A DNA stretch of 64,000 bases from Bacillus sp. OxB-1 (GTDB lineage Bacteria; Bacillota; Bacilli; Bacillales_A; Planococcaceae), in contig NZ_AP013294.1 in assembly GCF_000829195.1 (NCBI RefSeq), positions 124,001 through 188,000 of the forward strand. The letters run 5' to 3'. A program made the position numbers and the translations under genes. The number at the start of each line of letters is the position of its first letter. Position 1 is the stretch's first letter. Shown here piece after piece: positions 51,084-61,287 of this stretch. Below the pieces are notes generated by a model. The model did no database searches. It was given only the letters and a program-made list of their open reading frames with translations, and was not told the origin of the DNA.

Positions 51084-51443
51084 TTAGACAACTTTTTTCG
51101 CCGTGACTTTCGGAAACACTTTTCCCTCTTCAAGCGTTAGTCCGTCGAGGATCCATCGAAGTTGCCGGGGTGTGATGACGGTCGCCGTATCCTCCGGCCC
51201 GTCGGGCCATTGGAAGCGGCCGTTTTCAAGGCGCCGGTAATACAGCCAAAATCCGTTATGGTCCCAGTGCAGGATCTTCACCCGGTCACGTCCTCGGCTG
51301 CAGAACAGGAAGAGGTTCGATGAACAGGGATCCAACTGGAAAGTCTCCTGAACCGTTGCGGCCAATCCGTCGATGGAGAGCCGCATATCGGTTGTCCCGT
51401 GTGCCAGATAGATTCCGTGGATTCCGTCAAGGTTAATTCGCAT
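51084..51443 (-). CDS. tnpB: IS66 accessory protein TnpB
   Basis: ATG at 51443 gives a 119-aa protein of the IS66 Orf2 family: YLAHGTTDMRLSIDGLAA, SSNLFLFCSRGRDRVKILHWDHNGFWLYYRRLENGRFQW. It is needed with TnpA for IS66 movement; biochemical role unclear. It overlaps tnpA by 11 bp. Spacing to tnpC is 40 bp. Confidence 0.93.
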   Translation of the reverse strand: MRINLDGIHGIYLAHGTTDMRLSIDGLAATVQETFQLDPCSSNLFLFCSRGRDRVKILHWDHNGFWLYYRRLENGRFQWPDGPEDTATVITPRQLRWILDGLTLEEGKVFPKVTAKKVV

Positions 51444-51780
51444 TGCGAAGCACCTCCACAATTTCACGAAACAATTCCTGATCGAAACCGGTGGTCACCT
51501 CGATCCGGCAATCGTGAACGAAGACATCTAGGGTGGCGGAGGGGATCTCCACATTCAAGGAAGACCAAACGGTCTCTTTCATTTCGACAGGGCGTTTCTC
51601 GATTTCATCTGGGAAGAGCTGCTTTCTCCAGTAAAGGAACTGTTTATACGTAATATCTTCCTTTTCGTGGACCCAATCTTTGATGGATTGCCCGCTTTCG
51701 CGCCATTCATCGATCAGACGAATCCACTCTTCCTCTTTACCGCTTCCCTGTATTTCCTGTAATGGTGTGTCTGTTTCCAT
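51433..51780 (-). CDS. tnpA: IS66 accessory protein TnpA
   Basis: ATG at 51780 follows AAAGGAG by 7 nt. The 115-aa protein has WIRLIDEWRESGQSIKDWVHE and ITYKQFLYWRKQLF, the helix-turn-helix part of the IS66 Orf1/TnpA family, which binds the ends. It is the first gene of the element. Confidence 0.88.
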   Translation of the reverse strand: METDTPLQEIQGSGKEEEWIRLIDEWRESGQSIKDWVHEKEDITYKQFLYWRKQLFPDEIEKRPVEMKETVWSSLNVEIPSATLDVFVHDCRIEVTTGFDQELFREIVEVLRNAN

Positions 51781-51866
51781 AAAAAGACTCCTTTCCAAAT
51801 TAAAATCTATCCTCATTATTTCACAAGGCAGATTTAGAAAGGAGGTGTTGTTCTATTGACGCTTAC

Positions 51867-52025
51867 ATCATAACTCCACCCAACCGATCATAACTCCAAC
51901 CAACCGCTCATAAAATCCACCCAACCGATCATAAGTCCAACCAACCGCTCATAACTCCACTCAACCGCCCATAACTCCACCCAACCGCTCATAAAATCCA
52001 CTCAACCGCTTATAACTCCACCCGA
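51867..52025. repeat. Tandem repeat array E, right part
   Basis: Eight units (AACCGATCATAACTCCAACC, AACCGCTCATAAAATCCACC) continue the array beyond the IS66 element. Removing the element and one target copy joins left and right parts in phase, so the array predates the insertion. Confidence 0.85.
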
Positions 52026-52032
52026 AATCCCA

Positions 52033-52082
52033 AAGAAACAAAAAAAGCGGAGTGAGGAATCCAAGGATTCCCCCTCCACTCA
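52033..52082 (-). terminator. Terminator after the DUF4097 gene
   Basis: AAAAAAAGCGGAGTGAGGAATCC and GGATTCCCCCTCCACT make an imperfect stem. Read on the minus strand it is followed by the CTTTTTTTGTTTC T-run, about 25 bp after the stop codon. Confidence 0.6.
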
Positions 52083-52106
52083 TCGTTCAACCTATAAACA
52101 ACCGTC

Positions 52107-53288
52107 TTATTCATGACTGGCGTTATAGCACACAAGGACGGATCCGGTCTTCGCTTCGCCTGTAATATGGAGCGGGCGGGAAGTGTCCATGCTTTCTTTC
52201 CGGAAACGGATGGATCTGTGGAAGAGCTGTTCCTGTTCGGCAATACGGTCGATGTCATCCAGTTGCAAATCCAGACGCCCCATATTGGAAGTAACCTCTC
52301 CACTTAAAGCCACATTCGACGGGATATAGATTTCGATGGAACCGCTCATCGACTTGACATCGATTCTTTCGGCTTCGCTATCCGTTGTCGTCACGACGAC
52401 GTGGCCGTTGAGCGATTGGGCTTCCACGTCTTTCAGCGCCCCATCGATATAGACACGGCCATTCAATGTCTCGGCTTCGAGCTTTCGTCCCGATGCGCCA
52501 CTCAGATGGATCGAGCCGTTGGCAGTCTCCAACTCAGCTTCCTGGAATTCCAGGCCGGACACTTCCACTTTTCCATTCCCTGTTTTGATTCGCAGTCTTT
52601 CGGCATTCACATCTTGCAAACTGAAGGAACCGTTCAGCAATTTTGCCGTCACGGCATCATATTCAGCCGCCGGGACTTGCAATTCGACATTGACTTGCGT
52701 CATTTTCAAGTCACTCATGATCCGCAGCTTACCGTGATCATTGAGGAAAATCAGCTTTTCGAGGAAATCCCGTTTGGCCGCTTCCTCGGATTCGTTGTTG
52801 TATGTCTTCACATGAAATACAGCTTGCACTTCATCCGTCTCGCTGCGGGTCACCGTCACCTTTCCGTTGTCGATATCGAAGACGACTTCTTTGATGCCCG
52901 CAGCCGGCATATTCATGACGTGGGTAAACGTAACTGCATTTCCGAACGGCACATCAAAGTCAAAGGACTTGACTTTTTGCACAGCAGTTTGCATGAACTG
53001 CATGAATCGGTCGCTGACATTCGTAAAGTCTCTTTTTAGATCTTCCAGGAAATCATCTGCCGTATGTGGTCCTCTCCGACTTCCCTCGCTTTTCCGCTCT
53101 TCGGATTGTGAAGGCTCTTCGGATTGTGAAGGCTCCTCGGTATGTGCAGCCCGCCCATCCTTTTGATCCTCATCCGGCTTCGTCCGATGTTGAGAGGGTC
53201 CCAGCTTTTCTAGAAGTGTCAGTGCTTCGTCCGTCGTGATCGTTCCGTTTTCCAGCATAGCCAAAATACGTTTCCTTTCATTTTGCAT
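52107..53288 (-). CDS. DUF4097 beta-strand-repeat protein with SHOCT-like N-terminus (YvlB/LiaX-like)
   Basis: The 393-aa protein begins with a short helical hairpin, KRILAMLENGTITTDEALTLLEKL (SHOCT-like, residues 6-29). A charged linker with repeated SQSEEP follows, then a beta-helix of DUF4097 repeats (about 130-370: VTVTRSETDEVQ, IKTGNGKVEVSGL, LETANGSIHLSGA, AETLNGRVYIDGAL). YvlB in Bacillus and LiaX in enterococci are similar and linked to envelope stress. It lies just downstream of uvrA, as in Bacillus. Confidence 0.85.
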   Translation of the reverse strand: MQNERKRILAMLENGTITTDEALTLLEKLGPSQHRTKPDEDQKDGRAAHTEEPSQSEEPSQSEERKSEGSRRGPHTADDFLEDLKRDFTNVSDRFMQFMQTAVQKVKSFDFDVPFGNAVTFTHVMNMPAAGIKEVVFDIDNGKVTVTRSETDEVQAVFHVKTYNNESEEAAKRDFLEKLIFLNDHGKLRIMSDLKMTQVNVELQVPAAEYDAVTAKLLNGSFSLQDVNAERLRIKTGNGKVEVSGLEFQEAELETANGSIHLSGASGRKLEAETLNGRVYIDGALKDVEAQSLNGHVVVTTTDSEAERIDVKSMSGSIEIYIPSNVALSGEVTSNMGRLDLQLDDIDRIAEQEQLFHRSIRFRKESMDTSRPLHITGEAKTGSVLVCYNASHE

Positions 53289-53371
53289 GATTACGCCTCC
53301 TAGTCAGTTTGTATCGCTTAAAAATTGTTCATCTCCATTAGCCATATATACGAATCAATAGACGAAAGGTT

Positions 53372-56245
53372 TCACTCCGCGGCTTTTTCTGCTTCTTCCA
53401 TAATGTTATCCATCCGCTCCCGATCCCGTTCGAGAATCGGCCTTAAATAGCGGCCTGTGTAGGATTGTTCCACCTCTGCCACCATCTCGGGTGTGCCCGT
53501 CGCGATAATTTGGCCGCCCTTATCCCCGCCTTCCGGACCGAGGTCGATAATATGGTCGACCGTCTTGATGACATCGAGATTATGCTCGATGACGAGGACC
53601 GTATTCCCCGTATCGACCAGCCGTTGCAAGACAGTAAGAAGCTTCGCAATATCGTGGACATGGAGCCCCGTTGTCGGCTCGTCCAAAATATAGAAGGACT
53701 TCCCATTGGAGCGCTTATGCAGTTCCGATGCCAATTTCACCCGCTGCGCCTCTCCTCCTGATAAGGTTGTTGCCGGCTGGCCCAATTGAACATAACCGAG
53801 CCCTACATCGACAATCGTTTGGAGTTTGCGGCTGATTTTCGGGATGTTCTCAAAAAATTGCAGCGCATCTTCAACGGTCATCGCCAGGACATCCGCGATA
53901 TTTTTCCCTTTATATGTGACTTCCAGCGTTTCACGATTATACCGTTTTCCGTGGCACACTTCACAAGGGACATAGACGTCCGGCAAGAAATGCATTTCGA
54001 TTTTGATGATGCCGTCTCCCCGGCAAGCTTCACAACGGCCGCCCTTTACGTTGAAGCTGAATCGCCCTTTTTTGTAGCCCCGCACCTTCGCTTCGTTCGT
54101 TGCTGCATAGACATCGCGGACATCATCAAAAACCCCCGTATACGTTGCCGGGTTTGATCGCGGCGTCCGACCGATCGGCGACTGATCGATGTCGATGACT
54201 TTCTCCAGCTCCTCCAAGCCCGTGATCGACTCGTATTGGCCCGGTTTCTGTTTCGATCGGTTCAACTTTTGTGCGAGCACTTTATGCAGCACTTCATTGA
54301 CCAATGTACTTTTTCCCGATCCCGAAACCCCGGTCACCGCAATGAATTGCCCGAGCGGGAACTCGGCATCGACGCCTTTCAAGTTGTTCTCGGATGCACC
54401 TTTGATGACGACTTTCCGGCCATCGCTTTCTCTCCGTTCCAATGGCAACGGGATGAACATCCTGCCGCTCAAATACTGGCCCGTCAAGGAAGCGGGGTCT
54501 GCCATGACCTCTTCCGGGGTGCCGGCTGAAACAATTTGTCCACCGGAAACGCCCGCTCCCGGCCCGATATCGATCAGATAGTCGGCTGCCATCATCGTGT
54601 CTTCGTCATGCTCCACGACAATTAACGTATTGCCGATGTCCCGCATGCTCTGCAAGGTGCCGATCAGTCTGTCGTTATCCCGTTGATGCAGCCCGATGGA
54701 CGGTTCATCCAGGATGTAAAGGACGCCCGTCAATCGAGAGCCGATCTGCGTGGCCAGACGGATCCGCTGCGCTTCTCCGCCCGACAATGTGCCGGCAGCC
54801 CGTGACAACGTCAGATAATCAAGACCGACATTGATCAGGAATCCGAGCCTTTCATCAATTTCCCGCAAGATCAACTTCGCAATTTGCGCATCTTTCTCGG
54901 ATAGTTGGAGCTCCTTGAAAAAATGGTCCGCCTCCATGATCGACAATTCCGTCACTTGCCCGATATGGACGCTGTTCACCTTGACCGCCAACGTCTCTTC
55001 CTTCAGACGGTAGCCATCGCATGTCGGACATGGTCGCTGCGCCATGTATTTCTCCATCTGTTCCCGGATATAATCGGAAGATGTCTCCTTGAAACGGCGC
55101 GCGACATTGGCCAGCACCCCTTCAAAATAGATGTTGTTGTCGCGGGTTCCTCCGAACTCGTTCGTATAGCGGAAACGTATCTTTTCATCCTTCGAGCCGT
55201 AAAGTATTTTATGGAGATCCTCTTCCGGCAACTCGCTGACGGGCGCGTCCATCGGAATCCCGAAATGGTCCGCCACCGTTCTCAGCAACTCGGGGTAATA
55301 TTGCGAACTCGTCGGTTCCCACGGAGCGATGGCATGGTCTTTCAACGAACGGGACGGATCCGGGATGACCAGCTCGGCATCGACCTCCAGTTTCGATCCC
55401 AATCCATCGCAATCCGGGCAAGCACCGAACGGACTGTTAAATGAAAACATCCTCGGTTCCAATTCACCGATCGAAAACCCGCATAAAGGACAAGCATGAT
55501 GTTCGCTGAACAGGATTTCCTCTCCGTCTATCACATCGACCAGCACGGTCCCTTCTGCCAGACGGAGCGCCGACTCGAGCGAATCGCTCAGGCGGGCTTC
55601 AATATCGGCTTTGATGACGATCCGGTCGATGACCACTTCAATCGAATGTTTCTTATTTTTATTGAGATCGATGTTATCATCCAGATCCATCGTTTCCCCA
55701 TTGACCCGGATACGGACATACCCTTGTTTCTTAATATCTTCAATCAGTTTGGCATGCGTCCCTTTACGGCCCGAGACGACGGGTGCCAGCACTTGGATCC
55801 GGGTGCGCTCCGGCAGTTCCATCAGCCGGTCCACCATTTGCTCCACCGTTTGAGATGATATTTCAGTCCCATGAATCGGACAAATCGGCTTTCCGATCCG
55901 TGCGAATAAAAGACGCAAATAATCATAGATTTCCGTTACGGTTCCGACGGTGGAACGCGGATTCCGGCTCGTCGTCTTCTGATCGATGGAAATCGCAGGG
56001 GACAATCCTTCAATCGCATCGACGTCCGGCTTGTCCATCTGGCCAAGGAATTGGCGGGCATACGCAGACAATGACTCCACATACCGGCGCTGCCCTTCCG
56101 CATAGATCGTATCGAAGGCAAGGGAGGACTTTCCTGAACCGGATAGCCCCGTCATGACGACGAGCCGGTCCCTCGGAATGCGGACGTCAATATTTTTGAG
56201 ATTATGCGCCCGCGCCCCCTGTATGACAATTTCAGTATTTTTCAT
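53372..56245 (-). CDS. uvrA: Excinuclease ABC subunit A
   Basis: UvrA finds DNA damage and loads UvrB. The 957-aa protein has two ABC ATPase modules ([22 protein letters not shown] near residue 32; [15 protein letters not shown] near 640; two ABC signatures LSGGEAQRI and LSGGEAQRV) and zinc fingers CPLCG...CPDCDG and CEACRGDG...CEVCHGKRY. Length is as in the family. uvrB lies 6 bp upstream in the same operon. Confidence 0.98.
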   Translation of the reverse strand: MKNTEIVIQGARAHNLKNIDVRIPRDRLVVMTGLSGSGKSSLAFDTIYAEGQRRYVESLSAYARQFLGQMDKPDVDAIEGLSPAISIDQKTTSRNPRSTVGTVTEIYDYLRLLFARIGKPICPIHGTEISSQTVEQMVDRLMELPERTRIQVLAPVVSGRKGTHAKLIEDIKKQGYVRIRVNGETMDLDDNIDLNKNKKHSIEVVIDRIVIKADIEARLSDSLESALRLAEGTVLVDVIDGEEILFSEHHACPLCGFSIGELEPRMFSFNSPFGACPDCDGLGSKLEVDAELVIPDPSRSLKDHAIAPWEPTSSQYYPELLRTVADHFGIPMDAPVSELPEEDLHKILYGSKDEKIRFRYTNEFGGTRDNNIYFEGVLANVARRFKETSSDYIREQMEKYMAQRPCPTCDGYRLKEETLAVKVNSVHIGQVTELSIMEADHFFKELQLSEKDAQIAKLILREIDERLGFLINVGLDYLTLSRAAGTLSGGEAQRIRLATQIGSRLTGVLYILDEPSIGLHQRDNDRLIGTLQSMRDIGNTLIVVEHDEDTMMAADYLIDIGPGAGVSGGQIVSAGTPEEVMADPASLTGQYLSGRMFIPLPLERRESDGRKVVIKGASENNLKGVDAEFPLGQFIAVTGVSGSGKSTLVNEVLHKVLAQKLNRSKQKPGQYESITGLEELEKVIDIDQSPIGRTPRSNPATYTGVFDDVRDVYAATNEAKVRGYKKGRFSFNVKGGRCEACRGDGIIKIEMHFLPDVYVPCEVCHGKRYNRETLEVTYKGKNIADVLAMTVEDALQFFENIPKISRKLQTIVDVGLGYVQLGQPATTLSGGEAQRVKLASELHKRSNGKSFYILDEPTTGLHVHDIAKLLTVLQRLVDTGNTVLVIEHNLDVIKTVDHIIDLGPEGGDKGGQIIATGTPEMVAEVEQSYTGRYLRPILERDRERMDNIMEEAEKAAE

Positions 56246-56251
56246 CGCTAT

Positions 56252-58243
56252 CTACCTTTCCGCTTTCAATTCCAAAATGGTGTCGCGCAATTCGGCAGCG
56301 CGTTCAAAGTCAAGCGCTTTGGCCGCTTCCTTCATCTCAGACTCCAACGTCGCAAGAAGGGCAGTCTTTTCTTCTTTCGTCAATTTCTTTCCTTCTGTCA
56401 CTTTATCGATGTAAGATACGGCTTCGTCCGCCGCCTGTGTGGCACGGATGACATCCCGCACTTCTTTTTGGATCGTCTTCGGTATGATGCCATGCTTTTC
56501 GTTGTACGCCATTTGGATTTCACGGCGCCGCTTCGTTTCTTCGATTGCTTTTGTCATCGAGTCGGTCATCCGATCCGCGTACATGATGACATGTCCGTTC
56601 GAATTTCGGGCGGCGCGGCCGATCGTCTGGATCAGCGATCGTTCTGAGCGGAGGAACCCTTCCTTGTCCGCATCGAGGATGGCAACGAGCGACACTTCCG
56701 GGATGTCCAGCCCTTCCCGCAGCAAGTTGATGCCGATGAGGACGTCGTACGTACCGAGCCGCAGCTCCCGGATGATTTCGATCCGTTCCAGCGTCTTGAT
56801 TTCCGAATGAAGGTAATTGACCTTGACGCCGACATCTTTCAAATAGTCTGTCAGGTCCTCGGACATTTTCTTCGTCAACGTCGTGATGAGCACTCGTTCG
56901 TTCCTTTCAACCCGCTGTTGAATCTCGTCCAGAAGGTCATCGATCTGGCCTTCGATCGGACGGACTTCGATAATCGGATCCAATAGGCCCGTCGGACGGA
57001 TGATCTGCTCCACCATTTCCGGCGTATGTTCGATTTCATATGGTCCTGGAGTGGCGGATACATAGATGGCCCGGTGGATATACCGTTCGAATTCCTCGAA
57101 CATGAGCGGACGGTTATCCAGTGCGGAGGGCAGTCGGAAACCGTGGTCGACCAGCACTTTTTTACGCGCCTGGTCCCCGTTGTACATACCGCGGATCTGC
57201 GGCAAAGTGACATGGCTTTCATCCGCCACAATTAAAAAGTCATCTGGAAAATAGTCTAGAAGGGTGTAAGGTGTTGCACCGGGCGGTCGCAGCGTCAAAT
57301 GCCTGGAGTAGTTCTCGATTCCGGAACAGAAGCCCATTTCACGCATCATTTCAAGATCGTAACGCGTACGTTGCTCCAAGCGCTGCGCTTCGAGAAGCTT
57401 GTCTTGTTCCCGTAAAATCTTCAATTGTTCTTCCAATTCAATTTCAATATTCTCGATTGCCTTTGCCATTTTCGCTTCGCCGGTGACGAAGTGGGAAGCC
57501 GGGAAGATGGCGACATGTTCCCGTTCGCCCAAAATCTCTCCTGTCAACGCATCGACTTCACGGATCCGTTCGATTTCATCCCCGAAAAATTCGATGCGCA
57601 GGCAATGTTCGTCCTGTGAGGCCGGGAGCACTTCCACAACATCTCCGCGCACACGGAATGTTCCTCGAGTGAAGTTGACATCATTGCGCTCATACAGGTT
57701 GTCCACCAATCTACGAAGCAAGACATTCCGTTCGATTTCCATGCCTGGACGCAACGAAATGAGATGGTTCCGGTATTCCTCCGGCGAACCGAGACCGTAG
57801 ATGCATGATACGGAGGCAACGATCAGGACATCATTCCGTTCGAATAAAGCAGATGTGGCCGAGTGGCGCAATTTATCGATCTCGTCATTGATGCTGGAGT
57901 CTTTTTCGATGTACGTATCCGTTTGGGGGACATACGCTTCCGGCTGATAATAATCATAGAAACTGACAAAGTACTCTACCGCATTATTCGGAAAGAACTC
58001 CTTGAACTCACTATATAGCTGACCTGCCAATGTTTTATTATGTGCAATGACCAAGGTTGGTCGATTAATTTCTTTTACGACGTTCGAAATGGTGAACGTC
58101 TTGCCTGTTCCAGTCGCTCCCAGCAAAGTCTGGTGTTTTTTCCCTTTCGCCAGTCCTTCCACTAAACTGGCAATGGCCGCAGGTTGATCGCCTGACGGTG
58201 AATAAGGAGCTTGTAAGTCGAATTGATAATTCTTCATAATCAA
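56252..58243 (-). CDS. uvrB: Excinuclease ABC subunit B
   Basis: UvrB is the helicase-like damage verifier that recruits UvrC. The 663-aa protein shows Walker [14 protein letters not shown] (about 40), the beta-hairpin [32 protein letters not shown] (DEAD-like motif), and a C-terminal UVR domain binding UvrC ([27 protein letters not shown]). A LexA-like box lies about 60 bp upstream. Confidence 0.98.
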   Translation of the reverse strand: MIMKNYQFDLQAPYSPSGDQPAAIASLVEGLAKGKKHQTLLGATGTGKTFTISNVVKEINRPTLVIAHNKTLAGQLYSEFKEFFPNNAVEYFVSFYDYYQPEAYVPQTDTYIEKDSSINDEIDKLRHSATSALFERNDVLIVASVSCIYGLGSPEEYRNHLISLRPGMEIERNVLLRRLVDNLYERNDVNFTRGTFRVRGDVVEVLPASQDEHCLRIEFFGDEIERIREVDALTGEILGEREHVAIFPASHFVTGEAKMAKAIENIEIELEEQLKILREQDKLLEAQRLEQRTRYDLEMMREMGFCSGIENYSRHLTLRPPGATPYTLLDYFPDDFLIVADESHVTLPQIRGMYNGDQARKKVLVDHGFRLPSALDNRPLMFEEFERYIHRAIYVSATPGPYEIEHTPEMVEQIIRPTGLLDPIIEVRPIEGQIDDLLDEIQQRVERNERVLITTLTKKMSEDLTDYLKDVGVKVNYLHSEIKTLERIEIIRELRLGTYDVLIGINLLREGLDIPEVSLVAILDADKEGFLRSERSLIQTIGRAARNSNGHVIMYADRMTDSMTKAIEETKRRREIQMAYNEKHGIIPKTIQKEVRDVIRATQAADEAVSYIDKVTEGKKLTKEEKTALLATLESEMKEAAKALDFERAAELRDTILELKAER

Positions 58244-58303
58244 ACACTCCCAAAATGAATTGCCTCCATTTTATCACATTCCCTTTTATTCACCTAATAA
58301 AAA

Positions 58304-58317
58304 CGAACGTGTGTTTT
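58304..58317 (-). promoter_or_regulatory. LexA (DinR) box-like site upstream of uvrB
   Basis: CGAACGTGTGTTTT matches the Bacillus SOS consensus CGAACNNNNGTTCG in the first half and GTT of the second. A weaker CGAACATACCC lies at about 58353. Position before uvrBA fits SOS control. Confidence 0.55.
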
Positions 58318-58480
58318 TTAACTTTCTTTTTCTATTATGAAATAAACTTACTAAACAGAAACGAACATACCCACCGTAGCTTTCCGTTTCAAATTTAGTT
58401 TGCGACGAAAGCGCAGCGACAGGAGCAGGCGGACGCTTTCTTACCCGTGGTCAAGTGTTAATCCACATTATTTTCAGTTC

Positions 58481-58682
58481 GGAATGAAATAAAGAGATGA
58501 CTGCTGTCAATCTGTGGCTTTTCGTTCCGGCGCTCGCTTTTTCGCGGGCATGGCTTGAGCCTCCTCGGTCGCGAAAGGCTGCGCCCTGCGGGGTCCCAAG
58601 GCTCATGCTATTCCCGCAGGAGTCGGCGCCTTCCACTCCAAGCAACTGGGATGACCAAGTCTAAATCTTTATTTCATCCTAT
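58481..58682. repeat. Nested palindromic intergenic repeat (GACTCCTGCGGG type), copy 1
   Basis: The inner element (58529-58630) reads GCGCTCGCTTTTTCGCGGGC...GAGCCTCCTCG...CCCGCAGGAGTC. Outer inverted arms contain GAATGAAATAAAGA and TCTTTATTTCATCC. A related element in the opposite orientation lies at 62308-62514. It has no open frame of note. Such elements recur in Bacillales genomes, but their origin is unknown to me. Confidence 0.7.
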
Positions 58683-58696
58683 ATGGTTTAAAGACA

Positions 58697-58734
58697 CGAA
58701 AAAACGCCGCATGTTAGTTATGCGGCGTTTCGTT
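58697..58734 (-). terminator. Terminator after the IDEAL-domain gene
   Basis: AAACGCCGCAT and ATGCGGCGTTT flank GTTAGTT; on the minus strand TTTTTTCGTG follows. It lies 10 bp beyond the stop codon. Confidence 0.85.
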
Positions 58735-58740
58735 TCAAGT

Positions 58741-58983
58741 TTATTCGTTTTCTTGGTCTTCCAATTTAGCAAGGCTTTCTGTGTACAACAGGAATGCCTT
58801 TTCATCCCGACGGTCAAGCGCATCATCAATTAACTGTACGAGCCTTTTTTTCGTTTGCTCCCGATGAATATGTTTGAGAAACAGATCCATGTAGATTTCA
58901 TTCAACAATTTTTCCGCTTGGAGCGATGAACTGTTTTTACCAACGGCTTTCAAGAATTCAGCATACGAATAGTTGTTTTCCAT
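58741..58983 (-). CDS. IDEAL-domain protein
   Basis: ATG at 58983 has GAGGTGAG upstream. The 80-aa protein contains RLVQLIDDALDRRDEKAFLLYTESL near the C-terminus, which matches the IDEAL domain of Bacillales. ComK-related and other proteins carry it; it is a short interaction helix pair. Acidic helical N-terminus; soluble. Function unknown. Confidence 0.8.
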   Translation of the reverse strand: MENNYSYAEFLKAVGKNSSSLQAEKLLNEIYMDLFLKHIHREQTKKRLVQLIDDALDRRDEKAFLLYTESLAKLEDQENE

Positions 58984-59125
58984 CTCGCTCACCTCTGATG
59001 CCTTTTATTTATTATATCTAATACGCACAGGAAGTTGCAAGGGTTTTTTGAATATTCCTTCTTTTGAATCACTTACACTGATTTGAAATGAATTTCATAG
59101 CAAACAGGCCTTTCCTAACAAAACA

Positions 59126-60331
59126 TCATTCTTTCTTATCTTGCGTCAATCGTATCGTAGCCTCGGAAATAATGAGCATGACAGCTAGGATGAGTAAAGG
59201 ATTCATGGACACCCCATACGTCATGAACGCCGCTATTCCAACCAATAGGATCTGAATCCATTGGACTAGCCTGACTAATTTTCGGATAGCCGACGGACGG
59301 GAGTCCTCCTTTTCAGGAAACAGCCGATCCATGCGGAAATCGTCGCCTGCCCGCAAAGCGTGGATCAATTGCACGGCGGAAGCAAAGGCAAGCGCACCGA
59401 CATAAATGAACGAAACGAACGGGAACGGTATTAAGACGACTCCTACGATGGATAGCGCAGTCAACCTCACCCACAGCCAGAAAATATCATCTGTCCGAAT
59501 GAAAGTCCGGACCAATAAATAGGATTGAGGCGCCGGATTGTGGAAATCCGGCCTTCCCATCAGAAAACCGAGCCATCCCCTTCTGCTGACAGAGCCTTGC
59601 AGATGAGGCACATCCGTAAAATAATTGGCGAATCGATAAAAACGCATCATCCGATTTTGTTCCAATTCAATGAAATGCTCATAAGGGAACGGTTTTGCAC
59701 TCTTCCTTTTCCGCCAATACGCTCCATAGAAGCCGATCAGCGCCAAGAACCCGATTGCAACAACGGGGGACGGTCCGAGCCAGCAATAAATGTAAAGGGC
59801 TGCCAGAACGAAACGAATCAGCCGGTCTTTCCATATGCCCCCGCCCGAAAAGGTGTGCCGGAAAAAATATTCCGTTTCGACGAAGCCCCATTTAATTACG
59901 ACGATGAAAGCGGCAAGCCATAGCAAGATGACCTTCGAACCCGTTTCGGTCGCCGACAGCAAGGGCAAGGCAACGATGTATAAGACCAGCGGCAGCGCCA
60001 ATTGGGAAAAGGTTGTCCAGCGCAAGGCCCGTCCAATATAACGCCCCATCTTCTTTTCAAATGGCAGGAAAAATACCACGTCGGCCGGTTTCAATAGAGT
60101 CACTGCCGGCGAATAGGCCAGTACGGCCGCTAGGATAATGGAAGTGATAAGAACCGCCGGAAAATCGGCCGGCACCTCCTTCAACCATTCACTATAGGCA
60201 TAGCCGCCTGCACCGATCGAAAACATCAGGACAATCGCCAAATGCCCGGTAAATACATATTTCAAGTACTTCTGAAGTTCCGTGACGTAATGGATGAACC
60301 GGCCAGACCAAATTTCACGCAAGCCGTTCAT
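59126..60331 (-). CDS. ecsB: ABC transporter permease EcsB
   Basis: EcsB is the membrane part of the Ecs ABC exporter, which affects protein secretion, competence and intramembrane proteolysis by RasP in Bacillus. The 401-aa protein has about eight membrane segments starting near residue 25 and the EcsB pattern TLLKPADVVFFLPFEKKMGRYI (about 80-101). It overlaps ecsA by 17 bp. The Bacillus third gene ecsC is not here. Confidence 0.9.
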   Translation of the reverse strand: MNGLREIWSGRFIHYVTELQKYLKYVFTGHLAIVLMFSIGAGGYAYSEWLKEVPADFPAVLITSIILAAVLAYSPAVTLLKPADVVFFLPFEKKMGRYIGRALRWTTFSQLALPLVLYIVALPLLSATETGSKVILLWLAAFIVVIKWGFVETEYFFRHTFSGGGIWKDRLIRFVLAALYIYCWLGPSPVVAIGFLALIGFYGAYWRKRKSAKPFPYEHFIELEQNRMMRFYRFANYFTDVPHLQGSVSRRGWLGFLMGRPDFHNPAPQSYLLVRTFIRTDDIFWLWVRLTALSIVGVVLIPFPFVSFIYVGALAFASAVQLIHALRAGDDFRMDRLFPEKEDSRPSAIRKLVRLVQWIQILLVGIAAFMTYGVSMNPLLILAVMLIISEATIRLTQDKKE

Positions 60332-61064
60332 CGTGATTTTCCTCTGTCATCGCAATATACAAATCATCCAAAGTGGCCCCAGGCTGTCCAAACGCCTTCC
60401 GCAAGTCATCCATCGTGCCCGCCGCCCGCACCCGTCCTTCATGCAGCAAGATGATCCGGTCGCAATAGCGCTCCGCAGTCGAAAGGACGTGAGTGGACAT
60501 GAGCACCGATGCCCCTTGCTCTTTCATCTCGGTCATCTGTTCAAGCAGCGAGCGGATTCCGAGCGGATCCAAGCCGACAAACGGCTCATCGATAATATAG
60601 AGGGAAGGCTCCACGAGGAACGCGCACATGATCATCACTTTCTGGCGCATCCCCTTTGAGAAATGGGCAGGAAACCACTTCAACCGTTTTTCCATCCGGA
60701 ACTCCTTCAACAATTTCTCCGACCGCGCTTTGAATAAATCCTCATCCAAGCCATACGCCGTAGCCGTCAGCTCCAGATGCTCCTGTAATGTCAGTTCATC
60801 ATATAAAATCGGTGTTTCCGGTATATAGGTGAATGATTTTCGGTACATCTCCGGATTCTCCTGGAACGTCACACCATTGACCTTGATTTCTCCGCTATGC
60901 GGGTCCATCAATCCGATGATATGTTTGATCGTCGTACTCTTCCCCGCTCCATTCAATCCGATCAGGCCGACGAGTTCCCCTTTTTCGATTTCAAAACTCA
61001 AGTCATGCAGGACGGGCTTTCTCGTATAACCGCCCGTTACATCGTTCAATTCAAGAATTGCCAT
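60315..61064 (-). CDS. ecsA: ABC transporter ATP-binding protein EcsA
   Basis: ATG at 61064 gives a 249-aa ATPase: Walker A GLNGAGKSTT (about 36-45), Q-loop YIPETPIL, signature FSKGMRQKV, Walker B YIIDEPFVGLDP, and H in MSTHVLSTAE. Together with EcsB it forms the Ecs transporter. The signature is SKGMR in place of SGGQ, typical of this subfamily. It is divergent from trpP. Confidence 0.93.
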   Translation of the reverse strand: MAILELNDVTGGYTRKPVLHDLSFEIEKGELVGLIGLNGAGKSTTIKHIIGLMDPHSGEIKVNGVTFQENPEMYRKSFTYIPETPILYDELTLQEHLELTATAYGLDEDLFKARSEKLLKEFRMEKRLKWFPAHFSKGMRQKVMIMCAFLVEPSLYIIDEPFVGLDPLGIRSLLEQMTEMKEQGASVLMSTHVLSTAERYCDRIILLHEGRVRAAGTMDDLRKAFGQPGATLDDLYIAMTEENHDERLA

Positions 61065-61261
61065 TTTCATCATCCCTTCATAATAAGTATTTTAACAAAA
61101 GACATGTGAAAATGCCTTGTCCATCGTTTGTCGATTGCTCCACAATATGCGTGTGCGGTTTCATTCATGAAATATGCAGTTGCGCAATCCATGAAATTGA
61201 TGTACTATAGTTATAAGTTTTCGCTGTCGATCAAGAGGATACGGCAGGAAGGCCCAAATAC

Positions 61262-61287
61262 GAGTCGAGTTGAGGAGAGATGAGAAG
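61262..61287 (+). promoter_or_regulatory. TRAP-binding site over the trpP ribosome-binding site
   Basis: Five GAG triplets, each separated by exactly two bases (GAGTCGAGTTGAGGAGAGATGAG), overlap the Shine-Dalgarno region and end 2 nt before the GTG start. This is the pattern bound by trp RNA-binding attenuation protein, which represses trpP translation in Bacillus when tryptophan is plentiful. Confidence 0.75.

Larger units (their letters stand above)
49386..51866 (-). mobile_element. IS66 family insertion sequence, complete
   Basis: The 2481-bp element has terminal inverted repeats beginning GTAAGCGTCAA (49386) and ending TTGACGCTTAC (51866). Perfect 8-bp target duplications ATCATAAC flank it (49378-49385 and 51867-51874), typical of IS66. 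It encodes tnpA, tnpB and tnpC, all intact. It interrupts repeat array E. Complete genes and identical target copies indicate a recent insertion. Confidence 0.95.

Noticed and set aside
49150..52025. CRISPR-like pattern in array E
   Set aside because: Units are contiguous, degenerate and about 20 bp; no spacers; the interruption is an IS66 element.
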